From Sphingomonas sp. TDK1 (GTDB taxonomy: Bacteria > Pseudomonadota > Alphaproteobacteria > Sphingomonadales > Sphingomonadaceae): 64,000 nt of DNA. The notes under the pieces are model-generated. The model did no database searches. It was not told the origin of the DNA and saw only the letters and a program-made list of their open reading frames with translations. The position numbers were made by a program, and so were the translations under genes. The DNA lies in the NCBI RefSeq assembly GCF_001650735.1, contig NZ_LXVY01000004.1, positions 205,537-269,536 on the forward strand. The letters run 5' to 3'. Below are positions 28,127 to 36,590 of this stretch, piece after piece. How positions within the stretch are numbered: the stretch's first letter is position 1; each line of letters begins with the position of its first letter.

Positions 28127-29029
28127 TCAGCGGGTGGCGAGGTAGATTTCGGTCGCCCGGCGCACCGCAGCGGCGAGCCGTTCGCGCCCCTCCGCCGATT
28201 CCAGCGACTGCGCATCGGCGTCGTTCGAGACATAGCCAAGCTCGAACAGCACCGACGGCATGTCGGGGGCCTTCAGCACCATCAGCGCCGCCATCCGCCG
28301 CGGCCGCGCATGCAAGTGCATCGCCGGCGCGACCTCCCGTGCGAGCAGATCGGCATAGCGGGCGGAGACCGCCATGGTACGGCGCTGGGCGAGATCGATC
28401 AGCAAGGAAGCGACATCGGCGCGCTCGCTGCCCAGATCGACGCCCGAAAGCAGGTCCAAGCGATTCTCCCGTGCCGCCATGCGCGCCGCTTCCTTGTCCG
28501 AAGCGACCTCCGACAGCGTGTAGAGCGTGCCGCCCGAGGCAAGCGGGTCCGCCGCGCTGTCGCAATGCAGCGACAGGAACAGCGTCGCGCCCAGGCGCCG
28601 CGCCATGTCGGTCCGCTGCTGGAGGGGAACATAGGAATCCCCATCCCGCGTCATGGCCACCCGCACCCGCCCGGAGGCAAGCAGCGCGCTGCGGATCGCG
28701 CGTGCCGCTTCAAGCGTGAGCGTCTTCTCCGCCAGGCCGTTCACGCCGATCGCCCCCGGATCGCGCCCGCCATGACCGGGATCGAGCACGACCAGCGGCA
28801 ACCCTGCCGCGCCCTGCACCGGCGGCAGCGGACCGCCGCCCGCGGCAACCGGCGCGGGCATCGCGAGGCTGACGCTGTAATCCGGCATCCGCCAGGAAAA
28901 GCGGATCCTGTCATCGCCTGCGAGCGGAACGGACACGGCATCCGCCTCGACGCGGATGCTCTCCACCCCACCGGTCCAGCCGGGCAGACCGGTCAGCCAG
29001 CCGGCGAGCAGAAAGAGGATCCACGACAC
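28127..29029 (-). CDS. N-acetylmuramoyl-L-alanine amidase (AmiC-like)
   Basis: A 300-residue periplasmic amidase that cleaves the stem peptide from muramic acid, usually during cell separation. An N-terminal hydrophobic region (about 1-20) acts as signal or anchor. The Amidase_3 domain has VLDPGHGGRDPGAIG, EKTLTLEAA, FLSLHCDSA and the terminal SVLFELGYVSND with the catalytic Glu. The AMIN domain is short or missing. The only sensible start is the GTG at 29029. It probably shares a transcript with mrcA, 65 bases downstream. Confidence 0.9.
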   Translation of the reverse strand: MSWILFLLAGWLTGLPGWTGGVESIRVEADAVSVPLAGDDRIRFSWRMPDYSVSLAMPAPVAAGGGPLPPVQGAAGLPLVVLDPGHGGRDPGAIGVNGLAEKTLTLEAARAIRSALLASGRVRVAMTRDGDSYVPLQQRTDMARRLGATLFLSLHCDSAADPLASGGTLYTLSEVASDKEAARMAARENRLDLLSGVDLGSERADVASLLIDLAQRRTMAVSARYADLLAREVAPAMHLHARPRRMAALMVLKAPDMPSVLFELGYVSNDADAQSLESAEGRERLAAAVRRATEIYLATR

Positions 29030-29520
29030 GGGGCCGCTATGCCGCGTCGCCCTGCGGCCGGTCCAGCCTCGAAATCGCCCCGAAATGCTTGGTTAACCCG
29101 ATCCTAACCCCCATTTGGTACGAGCAAGGATCCAAATCCCCGCAAAAGCTTTGTGGCGCCCGAGGATCGAAATCTTCCAAAGTCGTCCCAGTTGCCGCAA
29201 CGACATAGCGGTGCTAGGCAGGATATGCTTCCGGCACTGCGCCGGATCAGGCACGCGACGCTTCTTTGTCGCGACAGTTCAGGTTGACGTTCGCATGAGG
29301 CAATTTCCCCACCGTCCGCATCGCCAGGCCTTCGCGGCCGGCAGCGTGGCGATGGTGGAGCAAGGGGACCGCTGGTCCGCTCGTGCCCGTGCAGCAACAG
29401 CAGTTTTTGAAACCCGCGCCACCCGATTCGGCCTAGCCGGCCGCCGGGTGCGCTTCTTGTATCGCGCGCTCGCGCCCCATTCCTTCGAGGAACTGTGCCG
29501 GCGCGCCCGGAGAATCATAA
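29030..29520. other. Long divergent region and rne leader
   Basis: A 491-base gap between the amidase start and rne. No convincing gene is present; one open frame on the plus strand overlaps the rne start in another frame and has no family signature. A GGAG eight bases before the rne ATG is a good ribosome site. A TTAA-N7-CTAA half-match to a CtrA box lies at 29093-29107. In gammaproteobacteria rne has a long autoregulated leader; a similar role here is only a guess. Confidence 0.5.
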
Positions 29521-32178
29521 ATGACCATGCGTATGCTGATCGACGCACGCCACCGGGAGGAAACCCGCGTGGCCGTCGTCAAAGGGAATCGAATCGAGGA
29601 ATTTGACTTCGAGTCCGCTGAGCGCAAGCAGCTCAAGGGCAATATCTATCTGGCGAAGGTGACGCGCGTCGAGCCGTCGCTGCAGGCGGCCTTCGTGGAT
29701 TACGGCGGCAACCGTCACGGCTTCCTCGCCTTCTCGGAAATCCACCCCGACTATTACCAGATCCCCAAGGAAGACCGCGAAGCCCTGTTGCGCGAAGAGG
29801 CCGAGCACGCCGCGCAGGAAGCCGCGCTGCGCGAAGCCGATGGGGATGACGACGACGATCACCACGATCACGATCACGACGACCATGAAGATGGCGTCGA
29901 GATGGTCGAGCGTGCGCATGACGACGAGGAAAGCCCGGAAGGCGAAGACGCGCCGCAGGGCGGCCGCCGCCGTCGCGGTCGTGGCGGCAATGGCGACGAG
30001 GCGGAGGCGCTGCGCCAGCGCCGCATGAATCTGCGCCGCCGCTACAAGATCCAGGACGTGATCCGCCGCCGTCAGGTGCTGCTGGTCCAGGTCGTCAAGG
30101 AAGAGCGCGGCAACAAGGGTGCGGCGCTGACCACCTATCTCAGCCTCGCCGGCCGTTACTGCGTGCTGATGCCCAACACCGCGCATGGCGGCGGCATCTC
30201 GCGCAAGATCAACTCGGCCGCCGATCGCAAGCGCCTCAAGGGCATCATGGCGGACCTCAAGCTGCCCGCCTCGATGGGCTGCATCGTCCGCACCGCCGGC
30301 CTCCAGCGCACCAAGACCGAGATCAAGCGCGACTTCGACTATCTGGCGCGCCTGTGGGATGAGATTCGCGAACGCACGCTGACCTCGTCGGCCCCCGCGC
30401 TCGTCTATGGCGACAGCGACCTGATGAAGCGCGCGATCCGCGACATCTATAATCGTGACATCGACGAGGTGATCGTCGAGGGCGAGGAAGGCTATCGCCA
30501 GGCCAAGGACTTCATGAAGCTCCTGATGCCGAGCCATGCCCGCAAGGTGAAGCAATATGCCGATGCGGTGCCGCTGTTCCAGCGCGCCGGCGTCGAGGAG
30601 CAGCTGTCGGCGATGTACCACCCGGTGGTGCAGCTGAAGTCCGGCGGCTATCTGGTAATCAATCCGACCGAAGCTTTGGTCTCGATCGACATCAACTCGG
30701 GCCGTTCGACGCGCGAGCACAATATCGAACAGACCGCGACCGCGACCAACCTCGAGGCCGCCCAGGAAATCGCCCGCCAGCTCCGCCTGCGCGACATGGC
30801 GGGCCTGGTCGTCATCGACTTCATCGACATGGATCATTCGTCCAACGTCCGTAAGGTCGAGAAGGCGATGAAGGAGGCGCTGAAGAACGATCGCGCCCGC
30901 ATCCAGGTCGGCCGCATCTCGCCTTTCGGCCTGATGGAGATGAGCCGCCAGCGCCTGCGCACCGGCGTGCTCGAAGCCTCCACCCGCACCTGCCCGCATT
31001 GCGAGGGCACCGGTCTGGTCCGTACCGCGTCGTCGGCGGGCCTGTCGGCGCTGCGCATGATCGAGGACGAGGCCGCCCGCGGCCGCGGCTCGCAGATCCT
31101 GCTGCGCGCCAGCCAGGAAGCGGCCTTCTACGTGCTCAACAAGAAGCGCGGCGAGCTGGCCGAGATCGAGGATCGCTACGGCGTGCTGGTCGAGGTCGAG
31201 GCGGACGGCGAGCTGGAAGGCGCACGCATGACGGTGGAGGCCTCGGGCCCGCCGCCGGCCTATGCGCCCAAGATCGAGCCGCTGATCGAGGAGCCGGAAG
31301 AGGACTTCGTCGAGGAGATCGAGGAAGAGGAAGAAGAGCTCAAGGCCGAGGCGGAAGCCGAAGCCGCGGAGCCGCGCGAGCGTGGCGAGCGGCCGGAGCG
31401 CGGCGAGCGGGACGGCGAAGGCCGCGGCAAGCGCCGTCGTCGTCGTCGCGGTCGGGGCCGCCGTGGTCGCGAGGAAGGCGAAGGCAGCCAGGACGAGCAG
31501 GCCGAGACCGAGGGCGCCGAGGGCGATTCGGATGTCGACGCCGAGGAGGCCGAGCCGGCCGACGTCGAGGCCATTGCCGAGACCGAGGAAACCGCAGCCC
31601 AGCGCGAGGAAGGCGAGCGCAACCGCAAGCGCCGTCGCCGCGGTCGTCGCGGTGGCCGTCGCGGTGCGGGTGAAGAGGGTGCCGAGCAGGCAGCCGACGA
31701 CGCCGGCGAGCAGACGGAAGCCGAGGCGGATGCACCGGTCGCCGCTCCCGAGCCCGTCGCCGAAGCAGCACCCGCGCCCGCGGCGGTAGAGGCCGAGGCG
31801 GAAGCTCCGGCCAAGCCCAAGCGCACGCGTCGCAAGAAGGCGGACGTCGAGGCGGAAGCCGCCCCGGCCGCCGTCGAGACGCCCGCCGAGGAGGCACCCG
31901 CCAAGCCGAAGCGCACCCGTCGCAAGAAGGCGGATGTCGAGGCGGAAGCCGCTCCGGCAGCCGTCGAGGCGCCCGCCGAGGAGGCCCCGGCCAAGCCCAA
32001 GCGGACGCGTCGCAAGAAGGCGGACACCGTTGCAGAAGCGGCCCCCGAGGCGCCCGCCGTCGAAGCGCCGGTCGCGCAGGACGTGACCCCGGCAGCCGAA
32101 GAACCGGCCGCCGAGGAAGCATCGACCGAGGAAGGCCAGCCGCGCCGCGGCTGGTGGCAGCGGACCTTCGGCGCCTGA
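29521..32178 (+). CDS. rne: Ribonuclease E
   Basis: An 885-residue RNase E/G endonuclease, the core of the RNA degradosome. The S1 domain is split by an acidic, His/Asp-rich insert (about residues 85-172, including DGDDDDDHHDHDHDD). The catalytic metal-binding Asps are at about 390 (VSIDINSGR) and 433 (VVIDFIDMD). The zinc-link Cys pair lies at 491 and 494 (TCPHCEGTGL). The C-terminal 350 residues are disordered and charged, with Arg-rich blocks likely to bind RNA or partners, then three 30-residue repeats and a final RRGWWQRTFG. It starts at the ATG at 29521 behind GGAG. Confidence 0.97.
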   Translation: MTMRMLIDARHREETRVAVVKGNRIEEFDFESAERKQLKGNIYLAKVTRVEPSLQAAFVDYGGNRHGFLAFSEIHPDYYQIPKEDREALLREEAEHAAQEAALREADGDDDDDHHDHDHDDHEDGVEMVERAHDDEESPEGEDAPQGGRRRRGRGGNGDEAEALRQRRMNLRRRYKIQDVIRRRQVLLVQVVKEERGNKGAALTTYLSLAGRYCVLMPNTAHGGGISRKINSAADRKRLKGIMADLKLPASMGCIVRTAGLQRTKTEIKRDFDYLARLWDEIRERTLTSSAPALVYGDSDLMKRAIRDIYNRDIDEVIVEGEEGYRQAKDFMKLLMPSHARKVKQYADAVPLFQRAGVEEQLSAMYHPVVQLKSGGYLVINPTEALVSIDINSGRSTREHNIEQTATATNLEAAQEIARQLRLRDMAGLVVIDFIDMDHSSNVRKVEKAMKEALKNDRARIQVGRISPFGLMEMSRQRLRTGVLEASTRTCPHCEGTGLVRTASSAGLSALRMIEDEAARGRGSQILLRASQEAAFYVLNKKRGELAEIEDRYGVLVEVEADGELEGARMTVEASGPPPAYAPKIEPLIEEPEEDFVEEIEEEEEELKAEAEAEAAEPRERGERPERGERDGEGRGKRRRRRRGRGRRGREEGEGSQDEQAETEGAEGDSDVDAEEAEPADVEAIAETEETAAQREEGERNRKRRRRGRRGGRRGAGEEGAEQAADDAGEQTEAEADAPVAAPEPVAEAAPAPAAVEAEAEAPAKPKRTRRKKADVEAEAAPAAVETPAEEAPAKPKRTRRKKADVEAEAAPAAVEAPAEEAPAKPKRTRRKKADTVAEAAPEAPAVEAPVAQDVTPAAEEPAAEEASTEEGQPRRGWWQRTFGA
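31801..32070 (+). repeat. Three 90-bp tandem repeats in the rne C-terminal tail
   Basis: Units at 31801-31890, 31891-31980 and 31981-32070 each encode about 30 residues beginning EAPAKPKRTRRKKAD. The first two are nearly identical and the third diverges in its second half. Each gives one basic KPKRTRRKK patch followed by an acidic/Ala stretch, so copy number sets the count of RNA-binding patches and could vary between strains. Confidence 0.88.
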
Positions 32179-32185
32179 GCGAGAT

Positions 32186-32220
32186 CCCCGGCGCGGCACG
32201 CCTGCCGCGCCGGGGCTTTC
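32186..32220 (+). terminator. Terminator after rne
   Basis: CCCCGGCGCGGCA (32186-32198) pairs exactly with TGCCGCGCCGGGG (32203-32215) around a 4-base loop, then CTTTC. The T-run is short, but it is close to the rne stop and the stem is strong. Confidence 0.75.
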
Positions 32221-32281
32221 AGTGTAGGTTCAGGGCCTTATTGCCAGGGCGCCCTTTAAACGAGTCCCGGGAGTATCGATC

Positions 32282-33661
32282 ATGGCGCGCATCCACCGAT
32301 TGGCCACGCTGCTCGCGATGCTGTGCCTCGCGTCGTTCGCGTCGCGCCCGGCGATGGCGCAATCGGTGCTCCGCGATGCCGAAACCGAGGCGCTGCTGGC
32401 CGACATGGCCAAGCCGCTGTTCACCGCCGCCGGGCTCAACCCCGCCAACGGCAGGGTGGTGCTGATCGCCGATCCCTCGATCAACGCCTTCGTCGCGGGC
32501 GGGCAGATCGTCTATGTCAATGCGGGCCTGATCGACGCGGCGGATTCCGCCAACCAGGTCCAGGGCGTCGTCGCCCACGAAATCGGCCATATCGTCGGCG
32601 GGCACGCGGTGTTCCAGCGTGACGGCGGCTATGGCAATATCTCCATTCTCAGCCTGCTGCTCGGCGCCGCGGCGATGGCGGCGGGTTCGGCCGAGGCCGG
32701 CACCGGCATCCTGATGGCCGGCCAGCGCGCCGCGATCGGCAAATATCTGGCCTATAGCCGGGTGCAGGAATCCTCGGCCGACGCGGCCGGCGTGCGTTTC
32801 CTCAACACCGCCGGAATCACCGGCAAGGGCATGCTCGGCTTCTTCGACAAGCTGACCCAGGAGATGCACCGCTACGGCTATTACAGCACCGATCCCGAGG
32901 TCGACCCCTTCGCGCAGACCCACCCGATGTCGCAGGATCGCGTGCAGACGCTCAAGGCCGATCTCGAAACGTCGCCCAACTGGAACAAGCCGCTAGACCC
33001 CGATCTCGAACGCCGTTTCAAGCGCGTCCAGGCCAAGCTGCGCGGCTATACCAACGATCCCAAGAAGACGCTGCGGATCTATCCCAAGACCGACAACTCG
33101 ATCCCGGCGCATTATGCGCGCGCCTATGCCTATCACCAGTCGGGCTATCCCGAGCAGGCCGCCGAGGAAACCGCGGCACTCGTGAAGCTGGCGCCCAACG
33201 ACCCCTATTTCCTCGAGCTGCAGGGGCAGATCCTGCTCGAATCGGGCCAGCCCCAGGCCTCGCTCGATCCGCTGCGCAAGGCGACCCAGCTGTCCAACAA
33301 CGCGCCGCTGATCGCGAGCACCTTCGGCCACGCGCTGGTCGCGACCGAAGACAAGGCCAACCTGAAGGAAGCCGAGCAGGTGCTGCGCGACTCGCTTACC
33401 CGCGACCGCGACAACCCCTTTGCCTGGGTCAATCTTGGCACGGTCTATGATCGCGAGGGCGACGAGCCGCGCACCGCGCTCGCCACCGCCGAGCGCGCCA
33501 ATCTGATCGGCGATGCGCGCACCGCGATGGTCAGCGCGCGGCGGGCGATGGGCGGCTTGCCGCAAGGCTCGCCCGAATGGATCCGCGCGCAGGACATCGC
33601 GATGGTCTCCGAACAGGCGATGAAAGACGACAAGCGCAACAAGGGACGCGGCGGGCAATAA
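32282..33661 (+). CDS. M48 family metalloprotease with TPR repeats (BepA-like)
   Basis: A 459-residue periplasmic protein: signal peptide about residues 1-26 (ending PAMAQ), then an M48 peptidase domain with the zinc motif VVAHEIGHIVGG (HEIGH at 99-103) and a downstream QESSADAAG Glu. Several TPR-like helices follow (about 265-430: ARAYAYHQSGYPEQAAEE and later units). BepA-type proteins degrade stalled outer-membrane proteins and support LPS/Bam assembly, which fits the envelope genes nearby. The stop overlaps the DsbA-like start by one base. Confidence 0.88.
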   Translation: MARIHRLATLLAMLCLASFASRPAMAQSVLRDAETEALLADMAKPLFTAAGLNPANGRVVLIADPSINAFVAGGQIVYVNAGLIDAADSANQVQGVVAHEIGHIVGGHAVFQRDGGYGNISILSLLLGAAAMAAGSAEAGTGILMAGQRAAIGKYLAYSRVQESSADAAGVRFLNTAGITGKGMLGFFDKLTQEMHRYGYYSTDPEVDPFAQTHPMSQDRVQTLKADLETSPNWNKPLDPDLERRFKRVQAKLRGYTNDPKKTLRIYPKTDNSIPAHYARAYAYHQSGYPEQAAEETAALVKLAPNDPYFLELQGQILLESGQPQASLDPLRKATQLSNNAPLIASTFGHALVATEDKANLKEAEQVLRDSLTRDRDNPFAWVNLGTVYDREGDEPRTALATAERANLIGDARTAMVSARRAMGGLPQGSPEWIRAQDIAMVSEQAMKDDKRNKGRGGQ

Positions 33662-34425
33662 TGAATCAGTCGAAGCTGTTCTTCGGCAGCGCGCTGCTGC
33701 TCGCCGCGGTACTCGGTGGCCTGGTCGTGCTGGGACTGCAGGCGATGCTGCCGGGGATCGGCGGCAACAGGGCGCAGGTCGAGCGGATCGTCCACGCCTA
33801 TCTGCTCGAAAATCCGGCGATTCTGCGCGACATGATGGAGAAGCTCCAGCAGCAGGAAAATGCCGAGGCGGCAAAGGCGCAGGATAGTGCGCAGGCCGCC
33901 GTTCCCGCCGCGCTGCCGGCGCTGACCAAGCCCTTCGCCAGCGCCTGGGCGGGCAATCCGAACGGCGACGTCACCGTCACCGTGTTCATGGACTATGCCT
34001 GCGGCTATTGCCGCGCGAGCCTGCCGGGCCTCGCCGAGCTGATCGCCAAGGATCCGAACGTGCGCGTCGTCTACCGCGAATATCCGGTGCTCGGCGAAGC
34101 CAGCGTCGTCGCCGCACGCTTTGCGCTGGCCGCCGCGCAGCAGGGCAAGTTCCGCGCCTTCCACGATGCGCTGTTCGCCAGCGGTGGTCCCAGCAACGCG
34201 ACGATCAGCGACGCGCTCGCCAAGGCCGGGCTCGACCCGGCCGCGACGCAGAAGCTCGCGAACAGCGAGAGCGTAGCCAAGGAAATCGACGCGAACCACC
34301 AGCTCGGCGCCAGGCTGGCGATGAACGGCACGCCCGCCTGGGTGGTCGGCAAGCAGATCCTGTACGGCGCGCGCGACTATCAGGCGCTGGTGGACGCGGT
34401 CGCGATCGCACGCAAGACGAAGTAA
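33661..34425 (+). CDS. DsbA-family thioredoxin-like oxidoreductase
   Basis: A 254-residue protein with an N-terminal membrane anchor or signal (about residues 8-30), a coiled region, then a DsbA/thioredoxin fold with the redox centre YACGYCRAS (Cys114, Cys117) and the cis-Pro loop NGTPAWVVG. Such proteins oxidise, isomerise or reduce disulfides in the periplasm; the CGYC centre and ScsC/Com1-like layout leave the exact role open. TAATG overlap with the protease gene implies coupling. The palindromic element at 34449 follows it. Confidence 0.88.
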   Translation: MNQSKLFFGSALLLAAVLGGLVVLGLQAMLPGIGGNRAQVERIVHAYLLENPAILRDMMEKLQQQENAEAAKAQDSAQAAVPAALPALTKPFASAWAGNPNGDVTVTVFMDYACGYCRASLPGLAELIAKDPNVRVVYREYPVLGEASVVAARFALAAAQQGKFRAFHDALFASGGPSNATISDALAKAGLDPAATQKLANSESVAKEIDANHQLGARLAMNGTPAWVVGKQILYGARDYQALVDAVAIARKTK

Positions 34426-34448
34426 GGGTCCGACCCCTGACAAAAGCG

Positions 34449-34577
34449 TATCCTCCCCCGCCAGGGGGAGGTGGCCCGCGCCAGCGGGTCGGAAGGGGAG
34501 GATGCCAGAACGACAGCCATCGTGCTTCCTCCCCCTCCGTCGCCTTCGGCGCCACCTCCCCCTGGCGAGGGAGGATA
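34449..34577. repeat. Palindromic element of a related family (copy C)
   Basis: A 129-bp element with 27-base inverted arms at 34449-34475 and 34551-34577, matching at 26 of 27 positions. The arms read TATCCTCCCCCGCCAGGGGG. The interior contains GGATGCCAGAACG, the same core as in the ileS copies, although the arms differ, so it is a related subfamily. It lies between the DsbA-like gene and the ABC transporter genes. Confidence 0.85.
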
Positions 34578-34682
34578 GGGCTTCAACGCAAATGGCCTAT
34601 CGTCGAAGGACTTGGCCGCACACCTTGCCCCAGGATGAACGCCACCCTAGCTAACGGGCTCCTTCCGGCCGGGGCCACATCC

Positions 34683-35609
34683 ATGCAACCCATCCTGTCG
34701 CTACGCCAGGTCTCCAAGACCTACGCGTCGGGCCATACCGCGCTCGACCATGTCGATCTCGACATCCACCGGGGCGAAATCTTCGCCCTGCTCGGGCCGA
34801 ACGGCGCGGGCAAGACCACGCTCATTTCGATCATCTGCGGCATCGTCACCCCCAGCACCGGCACGATCCTGGTCGACGGGCACGACGCGATCCGCCAGCC
34901 GCGCGCGGCGCGTTCGAAGATCGGGCTGGTACCGCAGGAAATCGCAGTCGACATGTTCTCGCGCGTCGGCTCCGCCGCCCGCTATTCGCGCGGGCTGTTC
35001 GGCAAGGCGCCCGACCATGCCTATTGCGACCAGCTCCTCAAGGACCTGTCGCTGTGGGACAAGCGCGACGCCAAGATCATGGAGCTCTCGGGCGGGATGA
35101 AGCGCCGGGTGATGATCGCCAAGGCGCTCAGCCACGAGCCAGACATCCTGTTCCTCGACGAGCCGACCGCGGGCGTCGACGTCGAGCTGCGCCGCGACAT
35201 GTGGAAGCTGATCGGCCGCCTGCGCGACCGCGGCACCACGATCATCCTGACCACCCACTATATCGAGGAGGCCGAGGAAATGGCCGACCGGGTGGGCGTG
35301 ATCAACAAGGGCAAGCTGCTGCTGGTCGAGGAGAAGACCGCGCTGATGAAGAAGCTGGGCAAGCGCGAGCTGGATCTCAGCCTGATCGAGCCGCTCGCCG
35401 CCATCCCCGCCGAGCTCGGCGAATGGCAGCTGAGCCTCGCCGACGAAGGCCACAAACTGCGCTACACCTTCGACGCGCAGGCCGAACGCACCGGCATCCC
35501 GTCGCTGCTCCGCAAGCTGCACGACCTGAACATCGCCTTCAAGGATCTCGACACGTCCAAGTCGAGCCTGGAGGACATCTTCGTCGACCTGGTGGGGGCA
35601 CAGGCATGA
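34683..35609 (+). CDS. ABC transporter ATP-binding protein (ABC-2 type)
   Basis: A 308-residue ATPase with Walker [13 protein letters not shown] (about 38-49), Q-loop [10 protein letters not shown], signature [15 protein letters not shown], Walker [12 protein letters not shown] and the H-loop [16 protein letters not shown]-terminal extension of about 90 residues follows the nucleotide-binding domain. It pairs with the overlapping permease to form an exporter of the drug or polysaccharide type; substrate is unknown. The ATG at 34683 is chosen; one at 34635 would add 16 residues. Confidence 0.92.
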   Translation: MQPILSLRQVSKTYASGHTALDHVDLDIHRGEIFALLGPNGAGKTTLISIICGIVTPSTGTILVDGHDAIRQPRAARSKIGLVPQEIAVDMFSRVGSAARYSRGLFGKAPDHAYCDQLLKDLSLWDKRDAKIMELSGGMKRRVMIAKALSHEPDILFLDEPTAGVDVELRRDMWKLIGRLRDRGTTIILTTHYIEEAEEMADRVGVINKGKLLLVEEKTALMKKLGKRELDLSLIEPLAAIPAELGEWQLSLADEGHKLRYTFDAQAERTGIPSLLRKLHDLNIAFKDLDTSKSSLEDIFVDLVGAQA

Positions 35610-36376
35610 ACGGCATCAACTTTCCCGGCATCTGGGCGATCTACAAGTTCGAGATGGCCCGCACGATCCGCACGCTCTGGCAGTCGATCGCGACGCCGGT
35701 GATCACCACCTCGCTCTATTTCGTCGTGTTCGGCGGGGCGATCGGCAGCCGGATCGATGCGATTCACGGCGTGAATTACGGCAGCTTTCTGGTGCCAGGC
35801 CTGATCATGCTGTCGCTGCTGATGCAGAGCATCGCCAATGCCTCGATCGGCATCTACTTCCCCAAATTCACCGGCACGGTGTTCGAGCTGCTCTCGGCGC
35901 CGATCTCGGCGACCGAGCTGGTGGTGGGGTTCGTCGGCGCGGCGGCGACCAAGTCAGTGGTGATCGGGCTGATCATTCTCGCCACCTCGGCGCTGTTCGT
36001 GCCGCTGCGGGTCGACCATCCCGGCGCGATGCTCGCCTTCCTGGTGCTGACCGCGGTGACGTTCAGCATGTTCGGCTTCATCATCGGCATCTGGGCGAAG
36101 AGCTTCGAGCAGCTCAACATCGTGCCCTCGCTGCTGGTGACGCCGCTGACCTTTCTGGGAGGTGCCTTCTACTCGATCGACATGCTGCCCGAGCCCTGGC
36201 ACACGGTGAGCCTGTTCAACCCGGTGGTCTATCTGGTCAGCGGCTTCCGCTGGAGCTTCTTCGGGCATGGCGATGTCGGCATCGCCTGGAGCCTCGGCTT
36301 TACCGGCATCTTCCTGCTGCTGTGCCTGGGGTTGATCGTGTGGATCTTCCGCACCGGCTATCGCCTAAAGAACTAA
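35606..36376 (+). CDS. ABC-2 type transporter permease
   Basis: A 256-residue inner-membrane protein with about six hydrophobic segments (starting near residues 30, 60, 107, 140, 172 and 228). It has the ABC-2 permease pattern seen in exporters: [40 protein letters not shown] and [18 protein letters not shown]. Start overlaps the ATPase stop by 4 bases. The two form a simple two-gene exporter. Confidence 0.92.
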   Translation: MNGINFPGIWAIYKFEMARTIRTLWQSIATPVITTSLYFVVFGGAIGSRIDAIHGVNYGSFLVPGLIMLSLLMQSIANASIGIYFPKFTGTVFELLSAPISATELVVGFVGAAATKSVVIGLIILATSALFVPLRVDHPGAMLAFLVLTAVTFSMFGFIIGIWAKSFEQLNIVPSLLVTPLTFLGGAFYSIDMLPEPWHTVSLFNPVVYLVSGFRWSFFGHGDVGIAWSLGFTGIFLLLCLGLIVWIFRTGYRLKN

Positions 36377-36549
36377 TCAAGAATAACCTCTGCATATTAC
36401 TTCGATGAACAAGTGCGATTAAGATTTTAACCTCATTTTTCAACTGCAATTCTGTTTCCAGCAACACAAATTCGCGGAACCTGGAAACAAACCGGAAGTT
36501 TTGTGCCGTGCATGACCACCTGGAACAGCCAGGGGCGCATGCGTCTTTG

Positions 36550-36564
36550 CCAGGGTCGCCCTGG
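36550..36564 (+). promoter_or_regulatory. Hairpin in the chemoreceptor leader
   Basis: CCAGGG (36550-36555), TCG, then CCCTGG (36559-36564), flanked by GCGTC and GACGC that could extend the stem with a bulge. It lies 26 bases before the chemoreceptor ATG in an otherwise unusually AT-rich gap (36377-36590). It could act as a terminator for the upstream ABC genes or a leader structure. Confidence 0.4.
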
Positions 36565-36590
36565 ACGCACCAATTTTCGGGAATGAACTG

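Noticed and set aside
29093..29107. CtrA-like half-site TTAA-N7-CTAA before rne
   Set aside because: Only a partial match to TTAA-N7-TTAA; one such site is expected by chance in the window.
29515..32199. An 894-codon minus-strand frame opposite rne
   Set aside because: Low-complexity antisense of the rne tail; rne has conserved catalytic residues and a ribosome site.
36419..36430. Paired TTAA motifs near the chemoreceptor gene
   Set aside because: The spacing is four bases, not seven, so it does not fit a CtrA box.
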